A DNA stretch of 64,000 nucleotides from Bimuria novae-zelandiae CBS 107.79. Its lineage: Eukaryota; Ascomycota; Dothideomycetes; Pleosporales; Didymosphaeriaceae. A model generated the notes under the pieces. It ran no database searches. It was given only the letters and a program-made list of their open reading frames with translations, and was not told the DNA's origin. The stretch lies in contig ML976794.1 in the NCBI GenBank assembly GCA_010015655.1, positions 1 to 64,000 on the forward strand, given 5' to 3'. Position numbers and translations under genes: made by a program. How positions within the stretch are numbered: position 1 is the first letter of the stretch; each line of letters starts with the position of its first letter. Below, one piece after another: positions 47,101 through 59,539 of this stretch.

Positions 47101-49597
47101 ATACGAAAGTTATAATACTCCTAATTAACCTTACTAAGAAAGAAACGCCTTTCGAATAGACTAAAGCATATAAAGAGTTATTTAGACACTTAGTAAAGGC
47201 ATGCACTATGGCACCAGTACTTATTTACTTTTAAAACAAAGAACTACTATAAATTAAAATAGACGTAAGCGACCTCGCGATTGGCCCATGCATAAAATAA
47301 GAAAAAGATAGTTAATAGCACCTCGTCGCATATTATTTATGCAAGTTTAGTGGAGCAGAAACATAATATAACGTACACGATAAGGAACTCTTCGCAATTA
47401 TTAAGGCACTTAAATACTAAAGAATCTATACACCTAGTTACTTAAGTTATATAATTTTTATAAACTATAGAAACCTTATAAGGTTTATAACTACTAAAGA
47501 GCTTACGCCACGATAGGCAAGATAGTTAAAAATACTTAAATAATATAAATTTAAGATTATATACAATTTAGGAAAGGATAACAAAAGAGTAGACGCCCTT
47601 AGTAGACGGAGTAATCTTATAAGAGAAAAGACAAAAACCTACTCCGTAATACTATGCTAGAACCTAAATAGCTTATTAAAACTTATAGTAGAACTTAACT
47701 AACTTCTTATTACTACACGAAAAGTATCTAAGAACCTATAAACTAAGATTATATAATAATACTTCGATAACCTTATATACGGATACCTAGGAGTTAGAAC
47801 AATAATAGAACTTATCTAATAAAATGACTTGTTTACAGGAATAAAAGAAGTAATTACGAAGTATATCTAAAACTATACTAACTACTAACAGAATAAGCAC
47901 GCCACATACTTTAAGTATAAAAAATATAAGTAATCTAGATACCTATTGCACTATGAGAAGATATTACTATAGATTTTATAACTAAATTACCTAATTTAAA
48001 AGACCTATTAAATAGAATAAAATACAACTGTATATTAGTAATTATCTGCTAATTTACTAAATACGTGGAATTACTACCTTATTATAGAAAACCTATAGCT
48101 AAGGAACTAGTATTCCTTACTCTAAATTAACTTATAGTACACTACAGCATCTTAAAGATAATTATTAGCAATAGAGACAAGCTCTTTACCTTAAACTACT
48201 AAATAATCCTTACAGTACTTCTTAGAATAAAACGGAAATTATCGACAGCCTACCATCCACAGACGAACGGACAGACAAAACGTACGAACCAGATAATTAA
48301 GACATACCTACTCATCTACTACAATAACTTGAAGAATAACTAGATTTTCCTGTTATCTATAGCATAACTAGCATATAATAATAAAGTATTAGTAGTAACT
48401 AGATATACACTATTCTATGTAAACCACTAAAGACACTTATATCTCTTTAAGTAAGCATTTCCTATAGTAATAAGGACTGAAGAAGCGATCAACATGGTAG
48501 AAACTATAAACAAGACACATAAATAACTTTAAAAAAATCTTAAAAAAGCTTAATAGCAAAGCATTTTCTAAAAAAAAAAAATAGCACTTTGGCTATAAAA
48601 GTTGGATAAAGCATACCTACTTATAAAGCATTTTAAACCTAAAAGAAGAAACACAAGAGACTAGATTATATTAAGATTAGACTCTTTTTTATTTCTAAAC
48701 AAGTATTACTAGTTAACTACTAATTAGAACTACCACTAGATGCAAAAATACACCTAGTATTCTATATTAACTAATTAGAACCTAAAAACTTTAAAATACT
48801 AGTTAAGACAACCTTCTATCACTAACCTAAGGAAGAAAATAAATTTAAAGCTAAAAGGATACTATAACATATAGATTAGGCACGCACGTACCTTGTTCAA
48901 TAAAAAAAAGTTATTTATATAGCAAGAATATATCGGAACTGGGGAACACCTATAAAACTATTAATAAAAGATTGAGGAGTATTATTAAAACGTCCCTAAA
49001 AACCTAAATTAACACTTCTAGTAACCGCAGGATCCGGCGTATTAGCATTAAACGAAGGAGGATAATCTACCTAATTAAAAGAAGAAGTACTAGCTCATAT
49101 CTTACTTTTAATTAAATAGTATCCTAACTAAGATCTTTAAGACCCTCTAACTATTTAATTTTCTTAATAAACTATATTAAATCTGCTAATAGTTTATTCT
49201 CATAATCTTTAAGCAACCTCTTTTGCTTTAATAAATAATTCCTATTTACACGAGCAGACTATAGAATCGCTCTAGTAACCTCTTTATTTTATAGTAGTAG
49301 CCTCTTCTAATCGCTATAGATAATTAACCTTAGAGTTAATGCGCGAAAAATTTAGAACTATAGGTATTACTAACTCGCATTTTGCGATACTATTCTTATA
49401 ATAATTCTTTGACTAAACTTTTAAGCTTTTAAGGATAATATTTTATATGCTAGACCCTTCGTTGCGTAGTACTTATAGGTAACTATTATAACCTAACTAC
49501 TAGCGTTTATTTAATTTTTAATAGAATAATAATAAATAGTACTTTAAGAGGGCATTATTTAATGCATAAAGATATATAAAAGAAAGAAGGAAAGTAA

Positions 49598-50041
49598 TAT
49601 TCAAATCTTAGATTTCATAATAAGATATTAGGCACTTTATAATAAATGGTAGCGCTATTACCCTAATAAGAATTATATAATGACTCACGATGTCCCACAC
49701 GCCAAGATCATAAGATATCAGGATCACGTGACTATATCATAGGATCCCACATATACCACGTTTATAATAGTATAGAATCATGGGATATTATGGGATTAGT
49801 TATATATACAGCAACGCTAAGTAGAGCTCTTCTATACTTATATTTAATCTAAGTTATTAATCTATTATTTAAATTATACTCTAGCTCTAGTTCTTTTATT
49901 TATCATCGTGGACTACCTTTAATACTAATAACCTTATTAATATATATACGGTATTAATCAACCCTTCCTTACCTTACTAGTACTTTTGTCCGAGAACCAA
50001 CCTTAGCCCTTTGGGACTAGCTATCCCGCAGGGACTTAATA
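49598..50041 (+). repeat. 3' LTR of Gypsy A
   Basis: Follows the polypurine tract; ends TTAATA and is followed directly by TATAG. Confidence 0.8.
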
Positions 50042-50698
50042 TATAGCCTTAATAAAATAGTCTATACCTTTTTTATTATTACTAAAACCTAAAGAGGATA
50101 TATGCTTTTTATTTAGGTCATATTTTAGTACTAACTAAACGTTTTCAATTAGTGCCATATTAGCTACATAGGAAGGTATTGAAAAATTTTAACGTTATTA
50201 CTTTTAAACTACCTTAAAATATTAGGGGTTTTACAGTAAGGAGCGTTATCAGTATGTAATTTCCAGCCGATAATATAGTAATTAGCTTATAGTATTATTC
50301 AAAGTTATTACAATATATAATGTATTGTAATATATCAATGAAATATTAAAATGAAAAAAGAATTTAACTTACCTCTTTTTATGAACGGCTTAATAATAGG
50401 ATTTAAAATCCTATTAATATAATCCTTATAAGTGAAACTAGTCTTTGTTTTAGCCGTCTTAGTAATAAATAATTTAGATCTCCCCCATATCTAAATTAAT
50501 ACTTAAACTTGAATAATAATATCGAGGACTATAACTAAGTTAGCATTATAGTTATTAAAAAACTAAAATCATAAAAGGATCAATAGAGTTCTTCTCAACA
50601 ATATATATAAATTAGAAATTTAAGAGATTTATTTTGTTGCGGATATTTACAATTTTCGAATTGACTATAGAATATTTCCTTATTCTATAGTATTCTGT

Positions 50699-51127
50699 AG
50701 GCTGGTAAATGGATTGGATCGCAGGGGCCACAGTTGGGTCTGACTAAGCAGAACACTAGAACTCTAAACTTTAAACTCTTTATGACTTAATGAATATAGG
50801 AGCTATTCTTGTGCAATTTTAATACAAGGTATATATATATAGAAGTTATATAACAAAACAATCCTTATATTTTATATTGATTTGGAGAGAAATTATTCTT
50901 TTAGTAATATTTTAGTTCGTTTTTTAGGATGCAGGACTAAATATACTATTTAATCTTTTAATAATTAACTATGTTACAATTAATATATATATATACATTA
51001 TATTAAAATTGTGTAAGTATGGCTCCTCCATTTATAAAGTTATAAAGAGTTTAAAGTTTAGAATTTTGGTGCTCTGCTTAGTTAGACCTAACTGTGGCCC
51101 CTACGATCCAACTCATTTAAAAAGCCT
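50699..51127. mobile_element. Mutator-like MITE
   Basis: 429 bp with inverted ends of about 90-95 bp (left AGGCTGGTAAATGGATTGG, right end the reverse complement of AGGCTTTTTAAATGAGTTGG). It is flanked by a perfect 10-bp duplication AGTATTCTGT at 50689-50698 and 51128-51137. Long inverted ends plus a 9-11 bp duplication are the marks of Mutator-like elements. It has no coding capacity and is inserted in the Tc1-like transposase relict. Confidence 0.88.
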
Positions 51128-51667
51128 AGTATTCTGTCCTAGCCACGTGACCTCTTCCTGTTGTTGACGTTTTATAAAATATAATTTTATTTAAGCTAGT
51201 ATTTTTAATATTATATTGCTGAGTCTTGGAAAAGCTTAGCCTATCTTTAGCTTTTTTTCTTATTTAAAAGAGGGTTTTATATAGAGGTCTTTATCCTATA
51301 TCCCTCCTTCTTTAAAGGTCTCTAGAGACTTCAAGTAGAGAGACTGAAGCTATTTTTATATAATAATCTTTTATTTATTTTTTAGGACTTCTTTCTATGT
51401 TCCTATTAATAACTCTAAAGTCTTTTAAAGTAATTGTTATTTGTTCCCTTTGTTAATATCTTTATAATGATTTTTTAATTAATTTTTTCTTTTAATCCGG
51501 TGAATAGCATTATAAATACTAGATTTAGGCTTTTTAGAGATAGTAGGAATAGTAGAGATAGAATTATTAATTATTAAATCACATTAAACTTCTTGTTTAA
51601 ATTTGGAGAGTTGGGAAGTCATTTTGTAAGAATTACGAGGAAATAATAGTAAAGAAGACTACGTATA

Positions 51668-51717
51668 ACGTGTTTTACAAGCGAGTGCGCATTACAAGCG
51701 AGTGCGCACCCCACTAA
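51668..51717 (+). repeat. Left inverted end of pogo element 1
   Basis: About 50 bp, reverse-complement match of 53434-53483 with a few transitions. Holds two copies of CAAGCGAGTGCGCA-like sequence. Confidence 0.85.
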
Positions 51718-53433
51718 CTTTATACACCTCTATATATAAATATCTCAACCACGTTAAAAGATAATATATAGATATTAATAAGATAGATTAAGCAATGTCT
51801 AAAGTATCTTTTTTATACGTACGTGAATTGTGCCCAGTCTTTCTACACCGCTTGTAGCGCGCTAGAGCCTGGCGGCTGCGGCCTGATTGCTCCCTACCTT
51901 AACGCTATTTACGCTCTATCTACTAGTCAGCCTTCTTTTAAGCGAATATATCCTCTCTATCTCCCTTTATTAAGGTCCTTTACTTTTATATCTACTTCTT
52001 CTTACTTTACCTACGCTTTATTACTACTTTATTAGCTTTTTTAAGGCTAGTAATCTAATCGCGTATTAGCTTAGCTAAGAGCATTATTACCTTTACCCCT
52101 TTTTTAAGCTAGCTAATTATCTTAATAATAAAAACTAGTAATAAGCTCTTATACTATTGCACGTAATTATATATTGATATTAATTAAGTATTAAGCTTAC
52201 GTACGTTACTTAGTATTCAAGTCTCTTAGAGAGTCTTTACTATAGTAGCTAAAGAAGTAGGTATATAAAGCTATATATTTAGCTTTAATAGAATAACGTT
52301 TAACTAAAGAGGTACAAGGCCTGCGCCTTAAAAAGCTAAGTAAATATTAGTTATTATAAACAAAATACACGAAGGCTGCCATAAAGGCTAGTAAAAAATT
52401 AAGTTTTATAATATAGTTAATATAGTTGCATATTAGACTCTTAATTTAGTAACTATATACGCGCTGTAATAGCATGAAGTAGCTAACGTTAAGTAGCTAT
52501 AGTAGGTAAGATAAGTGCAATAGCATATAAAGTATATAGATATTATTTTTCTTATAAAGCTTTTAAAACTCGAAAAAGTAGTAGCTCTTATAATTATTAA
52601 AGATAAGTAGCTAATGCGCCCTAACTACCTTACTCTTTATATACTTAATAAAGTACTTTAGCTACTTAACTCTAATCTTATTAGTTATTTAGTTATTATT
52701 ACTAATAGTAATAGCCTAGTCGCGTGGGATATCCGCCTTATACTAGGTAAATAAATAGTGCTAGTTAGTAAAGATAATATATAATAAAATAGCCTAGCTA
52801 GTAGCGTTAATACCTTAAATTATTATTATGTACTTATAATTACCTAACTAAATAGCCTTTAGCTAGCCTCTTCTCTCTAACCTTATTATAATAAGCTAAG
52901 TTATAATCTTGCCTATTATAAAGCTAATCATGTTAAAGTTATAGACGTCCTTATTATAGATGCTATATTTAGCCTTTATTTACTTTATAAGCTTAAACTA
53001 GCTTTTAATTAATATAAGATTCTTGCATAGAGTTCTTTACTCATTATACGCTTAATAAAGTTACGTGGCTAGTAAACGCTAACCTAACCTCCACCGCGTG
53101 TAGCAAGTAGCTTATTAGCTATATTACGTATAGTCGCGTACGTAGGCGCAAATCCACGCTAGTCTAGGCTAAGTATATACCTAATAATTACCTTCTCTTC
53201 TAGCTAGGTAAGCTTTTTTAAGTTAGGGTAATAATTATATTAGGCAGGTTATTAGCGCGTTAGCAGTAGAGTATATCTTAAAAAATATTAAATATTTATA
53301 TAGTAACTATCTTACTTGAAAATGAATTTTGCTAATAAGCTAATATAGTAAAGTGTATATTAGCCTTATAAGAAGCTAGCTAGGCTTTATTTAGGGACGC
53401 TATAGTAGGCAGAAGTTTACGCGTTGCGAAAAG

Positions 53434-53483
53434 TTAGTGGGGTGCGCACTCACTTGCAATACGCACTCGCTTATAAAACACGT
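53434..53483 (-). repeat. Right inverted end of pogo element 1
   Basis: Reverse-complement partner of 51668-51717. Confidence 0.85.
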
Positions 53484-53540
53484 TAGGAAGATATTATGTA
53501 GTCATATCTTACGTAAGCGGACCCGCTATTTGAATTTATT

Positions 53541-54191
53541 AATAACTTATTACTAAGATTATAAAGTAACCCAAAAAGATTAAATACTATTTCATTCCAG
53601 GCCTATTTTAATTAGTGCAATTTTAGTAGATTTTTACACCCTAATTAAAAGTTATAATCAGGTAAGCTTTTAAAACAAACCCATTATAGTTTACTGATAT
53701 TTTGTATTTTAGTCATGCTTAGTAATCATAAACTTAGATTATAGACTTAATATGTAACATTTCTCCTTTTAAATACTTTATTTTATTTAATCAAGAATGT
53801 GCAAGTGGCTAAGTTATACCTATTTTAAAGTTATATAAAAAAAGTCTTGAATTTTTCTGTCATCTCACTGTATATAGTAATAGTTAAATAGCTCTTTTAG
53901 CGTTTATGATTATCCATTTAACCCTTTTGCTATTTCTTAAAGGTATTTCTATAAGCTATAGTATAGTATAAGGGTAATATTACTATTGTCAGATTGAGAG
54001 GTGTTCTTGATGAGATGGAAAAATGATTATTAATTGTTCGCCGTTTTTCCTGCTGTGGAAGGTGGCATCTATGTAACTATATAGACATCCCTTGCTTTGT
54101 TGTGGAATGCAAGGGAGGAATGTATCTTCTACAATGGTACAGGTGCGTCAGCTATCTTGCAAGCGTAAAGGACCATGTAATTAAATATACC
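53541..54191 (-). repeat. Probable 3' LTR of the Copia element
   Basis: Follows (on the minus strand) a purine-rich AAGGGGG tract at about 54195, the usual place for a Copia 3' LTR. Partly GC-normal. The matching 5' LTR would lie beyond the window, so this is inferred. Confidence 0.4.
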
Positions 54192-54744
54192 CCCTTAGCA
54201 TAAGCTTATCCTTAAGCTAGAGATTATCTATTAGGAATTAGATAGTTTTACTATTTAATTTTAGAGGCCTCTATCCTTTACTCTAGCATAAGGAAGTTAA
54301 TTTTTTTATTAGTAATTTTGTCTTTAATTCCTGCAAGTCCTAGTGCATCTAAAAACCTATTCCACTTATTAGCTAGCAAGGCTTTTATAAGTCTATCTGC
54401 AACTATATCCTCTAAGCATTAATATATTACCTTAATTATTCCTAGTACAACCTCTTGTTTTAGCTAAGAATTATAAATATTTATATACTAGAGCTTAGTC
54501 TGCAACTTAGGGATCTCTTTAGTAATACGTTAAATTATTTACTAACTATTATAATTAATTATAATAAAGGAGTCGCTAAGTTTAATCTTTAGCTCTCTAA
54601 GTACTTATAAAGTAAATAAAGCCTCCTTAGCAACCTACGAAAGAGCTAGAAATTTAGTCTTTATAGTTAATATAGTAATTATATCTTGCTTTTTCGCTTT
54701 CTCTATAATTAAGCTACGAAATAGCTTAATAATATATCCTTATA

Positions 54745-54790
54745 ACGTGGTTCACTACCGAGCGGGCCAACCCCACCGAGCGGGCCACTT
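54745..54790 (+). repeat. Left inverted end of pogo element 2
   Basis: About 45 bp, matched by the reverse complement of 56546-56591 with one or two differences. Two CCGAGCGGGCCA units. Confidence 0.9.
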
Positions 54791-56545
54791 TTTAAAAGTC
54801 AGTCTATTGCGAAGCGCCTCCTACAACACCACTACAATTTACTATAATTCGCAGAACATAGAAATACTATTTAGACTTATCGCTATTAGATGCATCTATA
54901 ATTTCTACTGCGTAGGTGCGAGCGTTGTGGCCAGCTTCGCCGCAACGTCCGCAGCGCCTCTGCCCACGCACCCTCTTTGCAGACTCTTCACCCTCCTTTT
55001 GCCCACTACTATCCTTTTCAGCTATTAAATTGACTACCTTTCTTACTATAAGTGTCTTAGCTGCCTAAATATACTTCCTCTTTTAACTTTTTACTTTTAT
55101 TACTATTTCTACTATCTTGCAAAGCCCTACTATTTCTTATTATATTAACACTATTTCGTGCCCTATTAATGTAACACCTTTATTAAGCTACTTAACAGCT
55201 CTAAGAAGCGGAGAAACTAGTAAATCTCTATGCTTCTATACACGCTCACAAACTAGCGTTAACTAAGCCTCTATCTCGCGGAGGTTACTTAGTGTTTTTA
55301 ATTCCTATAGGGTATCCTCTGCGTTAGGTGGAGTTGGCGTACAAAGAACCACATTAAGTCTTAATAACACCGCCTCTAGGTCGTATAGGACTAATCTAGC
55401 GCCTCTAAAGCCTACGCAAATGTTCGCCTTTATTATTACTTTCTTAAAAGCTACTTTAAAGGCTGGTAAAAAGGCCTCCTTCTTAATCTGCTTGGTGCCG
55501 TACTATGCTAAGCTACTAATCTTATTACTGTACGCCCGCTTTAAAAGCGAAAAACAACCTACATTAAGTGGCTGCAAGAGGTGTGATGAGTGTAAAGGCA
55601 TATAGAGAATAATAATCTTCTATTCCTTATAGTATTTGTGGAATTCGTGTGAGCAGTGGCTCTCGTGGCTATTTATAATTAGTAGTTAGTGTGCACCTAA
55701 ACTACGCGCCTTAGTATAGGTATTAAAGTGCCTTAGCTAGGCAAGACTAAGCTTGTTTAATGTCTAGCTATTAGGACTGACTTTAATAACCTAGTCTTGG
55801 GGTAGATTATGGAACCAGGACGTGATTAGAACCTTGCTAAGGAAAATAAGAAAGGGTGGTAGAGCCTAGCCTTTAGCGCTAACACCTTAGATATTAGTAA
55901 CCTACCTATAGTTGCTAGGTTAAATCTTCTTTAGGTTGCTTCACTTCTTAGAGCCTATAAAGACTATCTGACCCTGTATTACCCCTATTATAAAGCCTGT
56001 CTCGTCGAAGTTGTACGTGTCGTTATTAGCGATACCGTACTTAGCCTTAGTATTAGCAACTAGCTCGAACTAGGGCGTTATAATACGTGGATCTTCGTTT
56101 AGGGCTCGCTAAAAATTATATAGATAGCTCCTTTAAAGCTTAATTTCTGGCGTACGCGTCTTAAGCCTGTCTACTTAGTACTTACTAATAGGCTATCTAC
56201 CGCGCTTAGCAAGTAGATTATTAGCTATATCTTAGACTATATCCCTTATTGCACCTATTCCTCGCTAGTTAAGCTTAAGTATACGTTAGACTAGAGCCTT
56301 CTCCTCTAACTTAGTTAGCTTCTTTAAGTTAGGCTTACGATCGCGTCGAGAGAGGGCTCCTTAGCGTTATTATTATACTATTATTTAAGGCATGCTAAAG
56401 GCTATAATAACGCGTCTTTTACTCTTATCGCGATCTTTAATTATAGCTTAGATAGTAAACTATAGTGCGCTTTTAGTATAAGGTTGTTACGCGTTATGTT
56501 GTGATGGCATTATAGTATAAGCTAGAGGTGGGCTGCATTTAGCAA

Positions 56546-56591
56546 AGTTGGCCCGCTCGGTGGGGTTGGCCCGCTCGGTGGTGAACCACGT
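56546..56591 (-). repeat. Right inverted end of pogo element 2
   Basis: Partner of 54745-54790. Confidence 0.9.
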
Positions 56592-56989
56592 TAAGCATTT
56601 ACGATTAAGTATATTATTAGTAAAGGTTGTATTGCTCGCTACTTCTAAAGTATCTACACTCCTAAGCTAAAGACCTAGTAATTTAGTATTAGTAAGATAG
56701 ATGAGAACTTAGTTAGTAGCTACTTAGTAGTCTTTACTTATGTTTATTAAGAATTATAATAGTTAAGAACTTATAAAGATAATATTTAGTTGCGTAATTA
56801 CTATAGCTTAAAGAATTCATCCTATCTCTTATTAATATCAATTAACTTTACACTTACTAGCGAGTCTAGTTTAAAGAAGTAGTTTAACTACTACTATAAA
56901 TATTTTGCGTTATATCTTATATTACTTAATAAGGCGCGAGATCTTGTTAATATATAAGGCCTATAAAAGCTAGATTGTTCTATATAGGC

Positions 56990-57434
56990 TGATATGAGAC
57001 GCTCACACCTTGGGTCCGGTCCGGATTAGGGCGGTAAGGCTAAAGTAGCACTTTATAGATTATTTAGTAATATAAATTAATACGACAACTTAGCGCGTAG
57101 CTATGTAATTTAATTTTATAAGAATAAAACAACTATTAGTCTATATAATAGAACGTACTTGCACAGAAGATATGTAAGTTAACTATAAGGAATATAATAT
57201 AGGAAACTACCTTATATAAATATCCCTCTTGTCCTATAAAGTCCTATAGTATCCTATGCCTCGTGCCTATAGGATCTCTTAGGATTCCTAGAACGTTACG
57301 TAACCTAAGTCACGTGGTCCTATAGTGTCTTATAGGCTTGGCGTCTGGGACAGCCTAGGACATTACGTTATCTTTAAGTGGGGCTCGTGTACTGTCATAA
57401 GGCTCGCTTGCCCTAATGTTCCTAGGTTATAACA
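56990..57434 (-). repeat. LTR of Gypsy C (left copy)
   Basis: Matches 60779-61195 with RIP-type differences. The first ~230 bp also match the solo LTR at 62693-63169. Confidence 0.87.
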
Positions 57435-59494
57435 CTATCCCCCTCCTTCCTCTGCATGTCCTTATGCAGTAGCTAATGTCCTCTTAGAGTATCCTCTATT
57501 ATTATTCTATTAGATATTATATAAACTTAATTAGCTAGACTACTATAGTGTCCTGCAAGTACTGTGCAAAAGAGGACTTAATCTATAAGCTATTCTTTCT
57601 TAAGACGTAGTATAATAACTACTATAAGAACGGTGTTGCTAAGTGTAAGCTATTAGAACCTATAGTTCTAAATTTTTTTATATTAATTTTAAGATAGACT
57701 AGTTTAAGCGCTTAAAAAAAGTAGCTATTATTAAGGAGAAAGTAATTATAGCAGCCCTATAGGCTACTTGCGTAAAAAGAAGGAAGCTATCAAAGTAAAA
57801 GTATTTACTAAAGAAGCGTAAGGAAAAGCTCCTTACTAATTTAATAAAATTTATTAAGGAGATTAAACGCCTTAAGGGTCTTAAGGAGCTAGACTTATAC
57901 CTAGTACTATTACCCTTAACTAGGGTATTTTTCCTTTACTTTTGAACTTTAGCAATTTTAAACCTTTAGCCTTTTAGGCTTTATTAAAGGTTCCTTATAG
58001 AACATCTCTAAGGCGGCCTTATAATTAGTACGGTTTTTTATTAGTTCTTAGGTATTATAGTTCTTTAGCTATCTTTCCTATTTTACTAAGTACTTACACT
58101 AACGTTTAATTTTCCGTACATTTCTAATTACTTTAACCCTGTACTACTTATTCTTAAGTTTTAGGTGTAACTCTAATTTAGCGTCTAGTAGTACTAGTTC
58201 TAATAATAATTTATAAAAAACTAGGTTTATACGCGTGTCTGTAAGTAATTATAATTTAAAATTAACTAGGCTTTAGACTTCTTAAATTTTAAATGGTTCT
58301 TTTTAAAGATTATCTAGTTTCTTTCTTAGCTATATTATCTTAAAAAATATTTATAAGAAAAGGACTTTATCCCTTTTCTTAAAAGTTAGCCTCTTAATTC
58401 TTTTCTTATTTATGTTTTTTACTGTTTATAGATTTTACTAGGTAATAATTTTACGTAGCGTCTTATATAAGTCTCTTATAAGTTCTACTTTTTTAGCTGC
58501 ATCTTTTGCATTTCTTTCGATATCTAACGGATTTTAGTAAGCTATTAGCTTATATCTATAGTTAGTATAATATGTCAAGTATCCTGTAGTTGCTAATCTT
58601 GCGCTATTGTCTGCTAGTTAAGCTATTAGTAGTAGTTTAATCTAATTATCCTATAGCTTATTTATATATACCTAAAGGTATTATTCTAATAATTAGTTAC
58701 TTCGCTCTGTTTCTCTATCTATCTTTAGGTAAAAACTTGTTGTGAGCTTGTGCTTAATACCTAGTGTGGTAGTAAATATATTCTAATACGAAGATGTAAA
58801 TATCTTAGCTTTATTAGTAATAAACTTGTCTAGTTACTTAACCTAAAATATAAGTTTTTATTTTACTATATAGGCTAATTCTTTTGCTAATATAGCTTCC
58901 TTAATTAGCATAAATCTTAATTTCTTAGTTATTTAGTAAACTATAACTAAAATAAAGTTATAGAGACGTTTATTTCTTAGTGCTAATAACGCTAAGAGCT
59001 TTATAATAAAGTCTATAATTATACTTAATTATAATCTTAGGGGCGGCTAGAGTAATTATAGAAGGCCGTAGGGCTTATATCTCTTCAGCTTATTTTTGTA
59101 ACATGCTAAATAGTTACCTAGTACCTTTTATACTATCTACTATAGCCTAGAAATAACGTATTTATTCGCGACTTAGCGCGTTATCTTTATAATTCTTAAG
59201 TACTCTTATTCCTTATCTTCGTGTAGTCTTTTAACTAATAGTAGTACTATTTAGTTACTTACTTGCACCTTGTTCTTATAATTACGCGTAAATAACTTTA
59301 GAGCCTAGTTTAAGTTATACGCGTGTTAATTATCGCTTATAAGGTTTTTATAGTCTTAAAAATTAGCTATAAGAAGTCTATAATAAGTAAAGTCTATACG
59401 TTGTGCTTCTAGTATAAGCGTAAGCTACGTCTTATTATAGCGCAGCGTTTTGTCCTCTACCTTTATAACAATAGCGTCGTGGTTAATATCGCCT

Positions 59495-59502
<8 letters not shown>

Positions 59503-59529
<27 letters not shown>

Positions 59530-59539
59530 NNNNNNNNNN
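59503..59539. other. Poly-T run followed by a 10-base N gap
   Basis: About 27 T from 59503 to 59529, then N at 59530-59539. This is a scaffold gap of unknown real size inside Gypsy C. Confidence 0.95.

Larger units (their letters stand above)
35535..50041 (+). mobile_element. Ty3/Gypsy LTR retrotransposon 'A' (RIP-inactivated, interrupted)
   Basis: LTRs at 35535-35944 and 49598-50041 share GATGTCCCACACGCCAAGAT, GGATCACGTGACT and other blocks. A TATAG target duplication flanks them (35530-35534 and 50042-50046), and a polypurine tract AGAAAGAAGGAAAG precedes the right LTR. Coding pieces on the plus strand, heavy with stops, are: gag before 36297 and after 44155 (YPNFKNYLKQLF); reverse transcriptase around 46500-46860 (TPRLYINYQNINN, KYIVMPFRLTNVPANF, VIIYIDN); integrase around 48240-48540 (STAYHPQTNGQT); and a late region at 48720-48960 typical of chromodomain-type Gypsy. 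Gypsy B sits inside gag. Without it the element is about 6.65 kb. Confidence 0.88.
51668..53483 (-). mobile_element. pogo/Fot1-type DNA transposon 1, RIP-inactivated
   Basis: 1,816 bp, TA duplication at 51666-51667 and 53484-53485. The inverted ends start ACGTGTTTTA and carry a tandem doublet of CAAGCGAGTGCGCA-like sequence. The transposase is on the minus strand, with the DDE_1-type catalytic block at about 52960-52640 (YNFNMISFIIGKI, GNYKYIIII, YKADIPRD), many stops at Gln/Trp codons. A short GC-normal patch at 51823-51960 near the C-terminal end is not RIP-altered. Confidence 0.88.
35320..53540 (-). mobile_element. Tc1/mariner-type element broken into pieces by later insertions
   Basis: Transposase pieces on the minus strand are the N-terminal half (ATG about 51622, MTSQLSKFKQEV) down to 50047, and the C-terminus at about 35529-35420 (TWWKIPQKVLDIYILSLPRR). 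The middle part retains ITKTAKTKTSF and the segment before Gypsy A retains an NVKIFQYLP block, matching the ends of Tc1/mariner catalytic domains. Gypsy A, a MITE and a pogo element interrupt it. Its inverted ends are inferred at about 35320 and 53540 from a RIP-degraded match around AATTTAAAT...GTTTACTT and AAGCGGACCCGCTATTTGAA. The outer limits are therefore approximate. Confidence 0.7.
54745..56591 (-). mobile_element. pogo/Fot1-type DNA transposon 2, mildly RIP-mutated
   Basis: 1,847 bp, TA duplication at 54743-54744 and 56592-56593. The inverted ends begin ACGTGGTTCAC and contain a tandem doublet of ACCGAGCGGGCCAA. The minus-strand transposase is the best preserved of the window. It has a Tc5-type DNA-binding part (LKKLTKLEEKAL), then NDTYNFDETGFIIGVIQG with the first catalytic Asp region, LPPFLIFLSK, then SSHLLQPLNVGCFSPLK, and a C-terminal RRCGRCGEAGHNART, a zinc-knuckle-like motif. 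Stops remain at several former Gln/Trp codons, so it is inactive. Confidence 0.9.

Noticed and set aside
51823..52035. 70-codon plus-strand frame in pogo element 1
   Set aside because: It is antisense to the C-terminal part of the transposase and arises from the unmutated patch.
54747..55028. 93-codon plus-strand frame at the left end of pogo element 2
   Set aside because: Begins inside the inverted end and is antisense to the transposase C-terminus.
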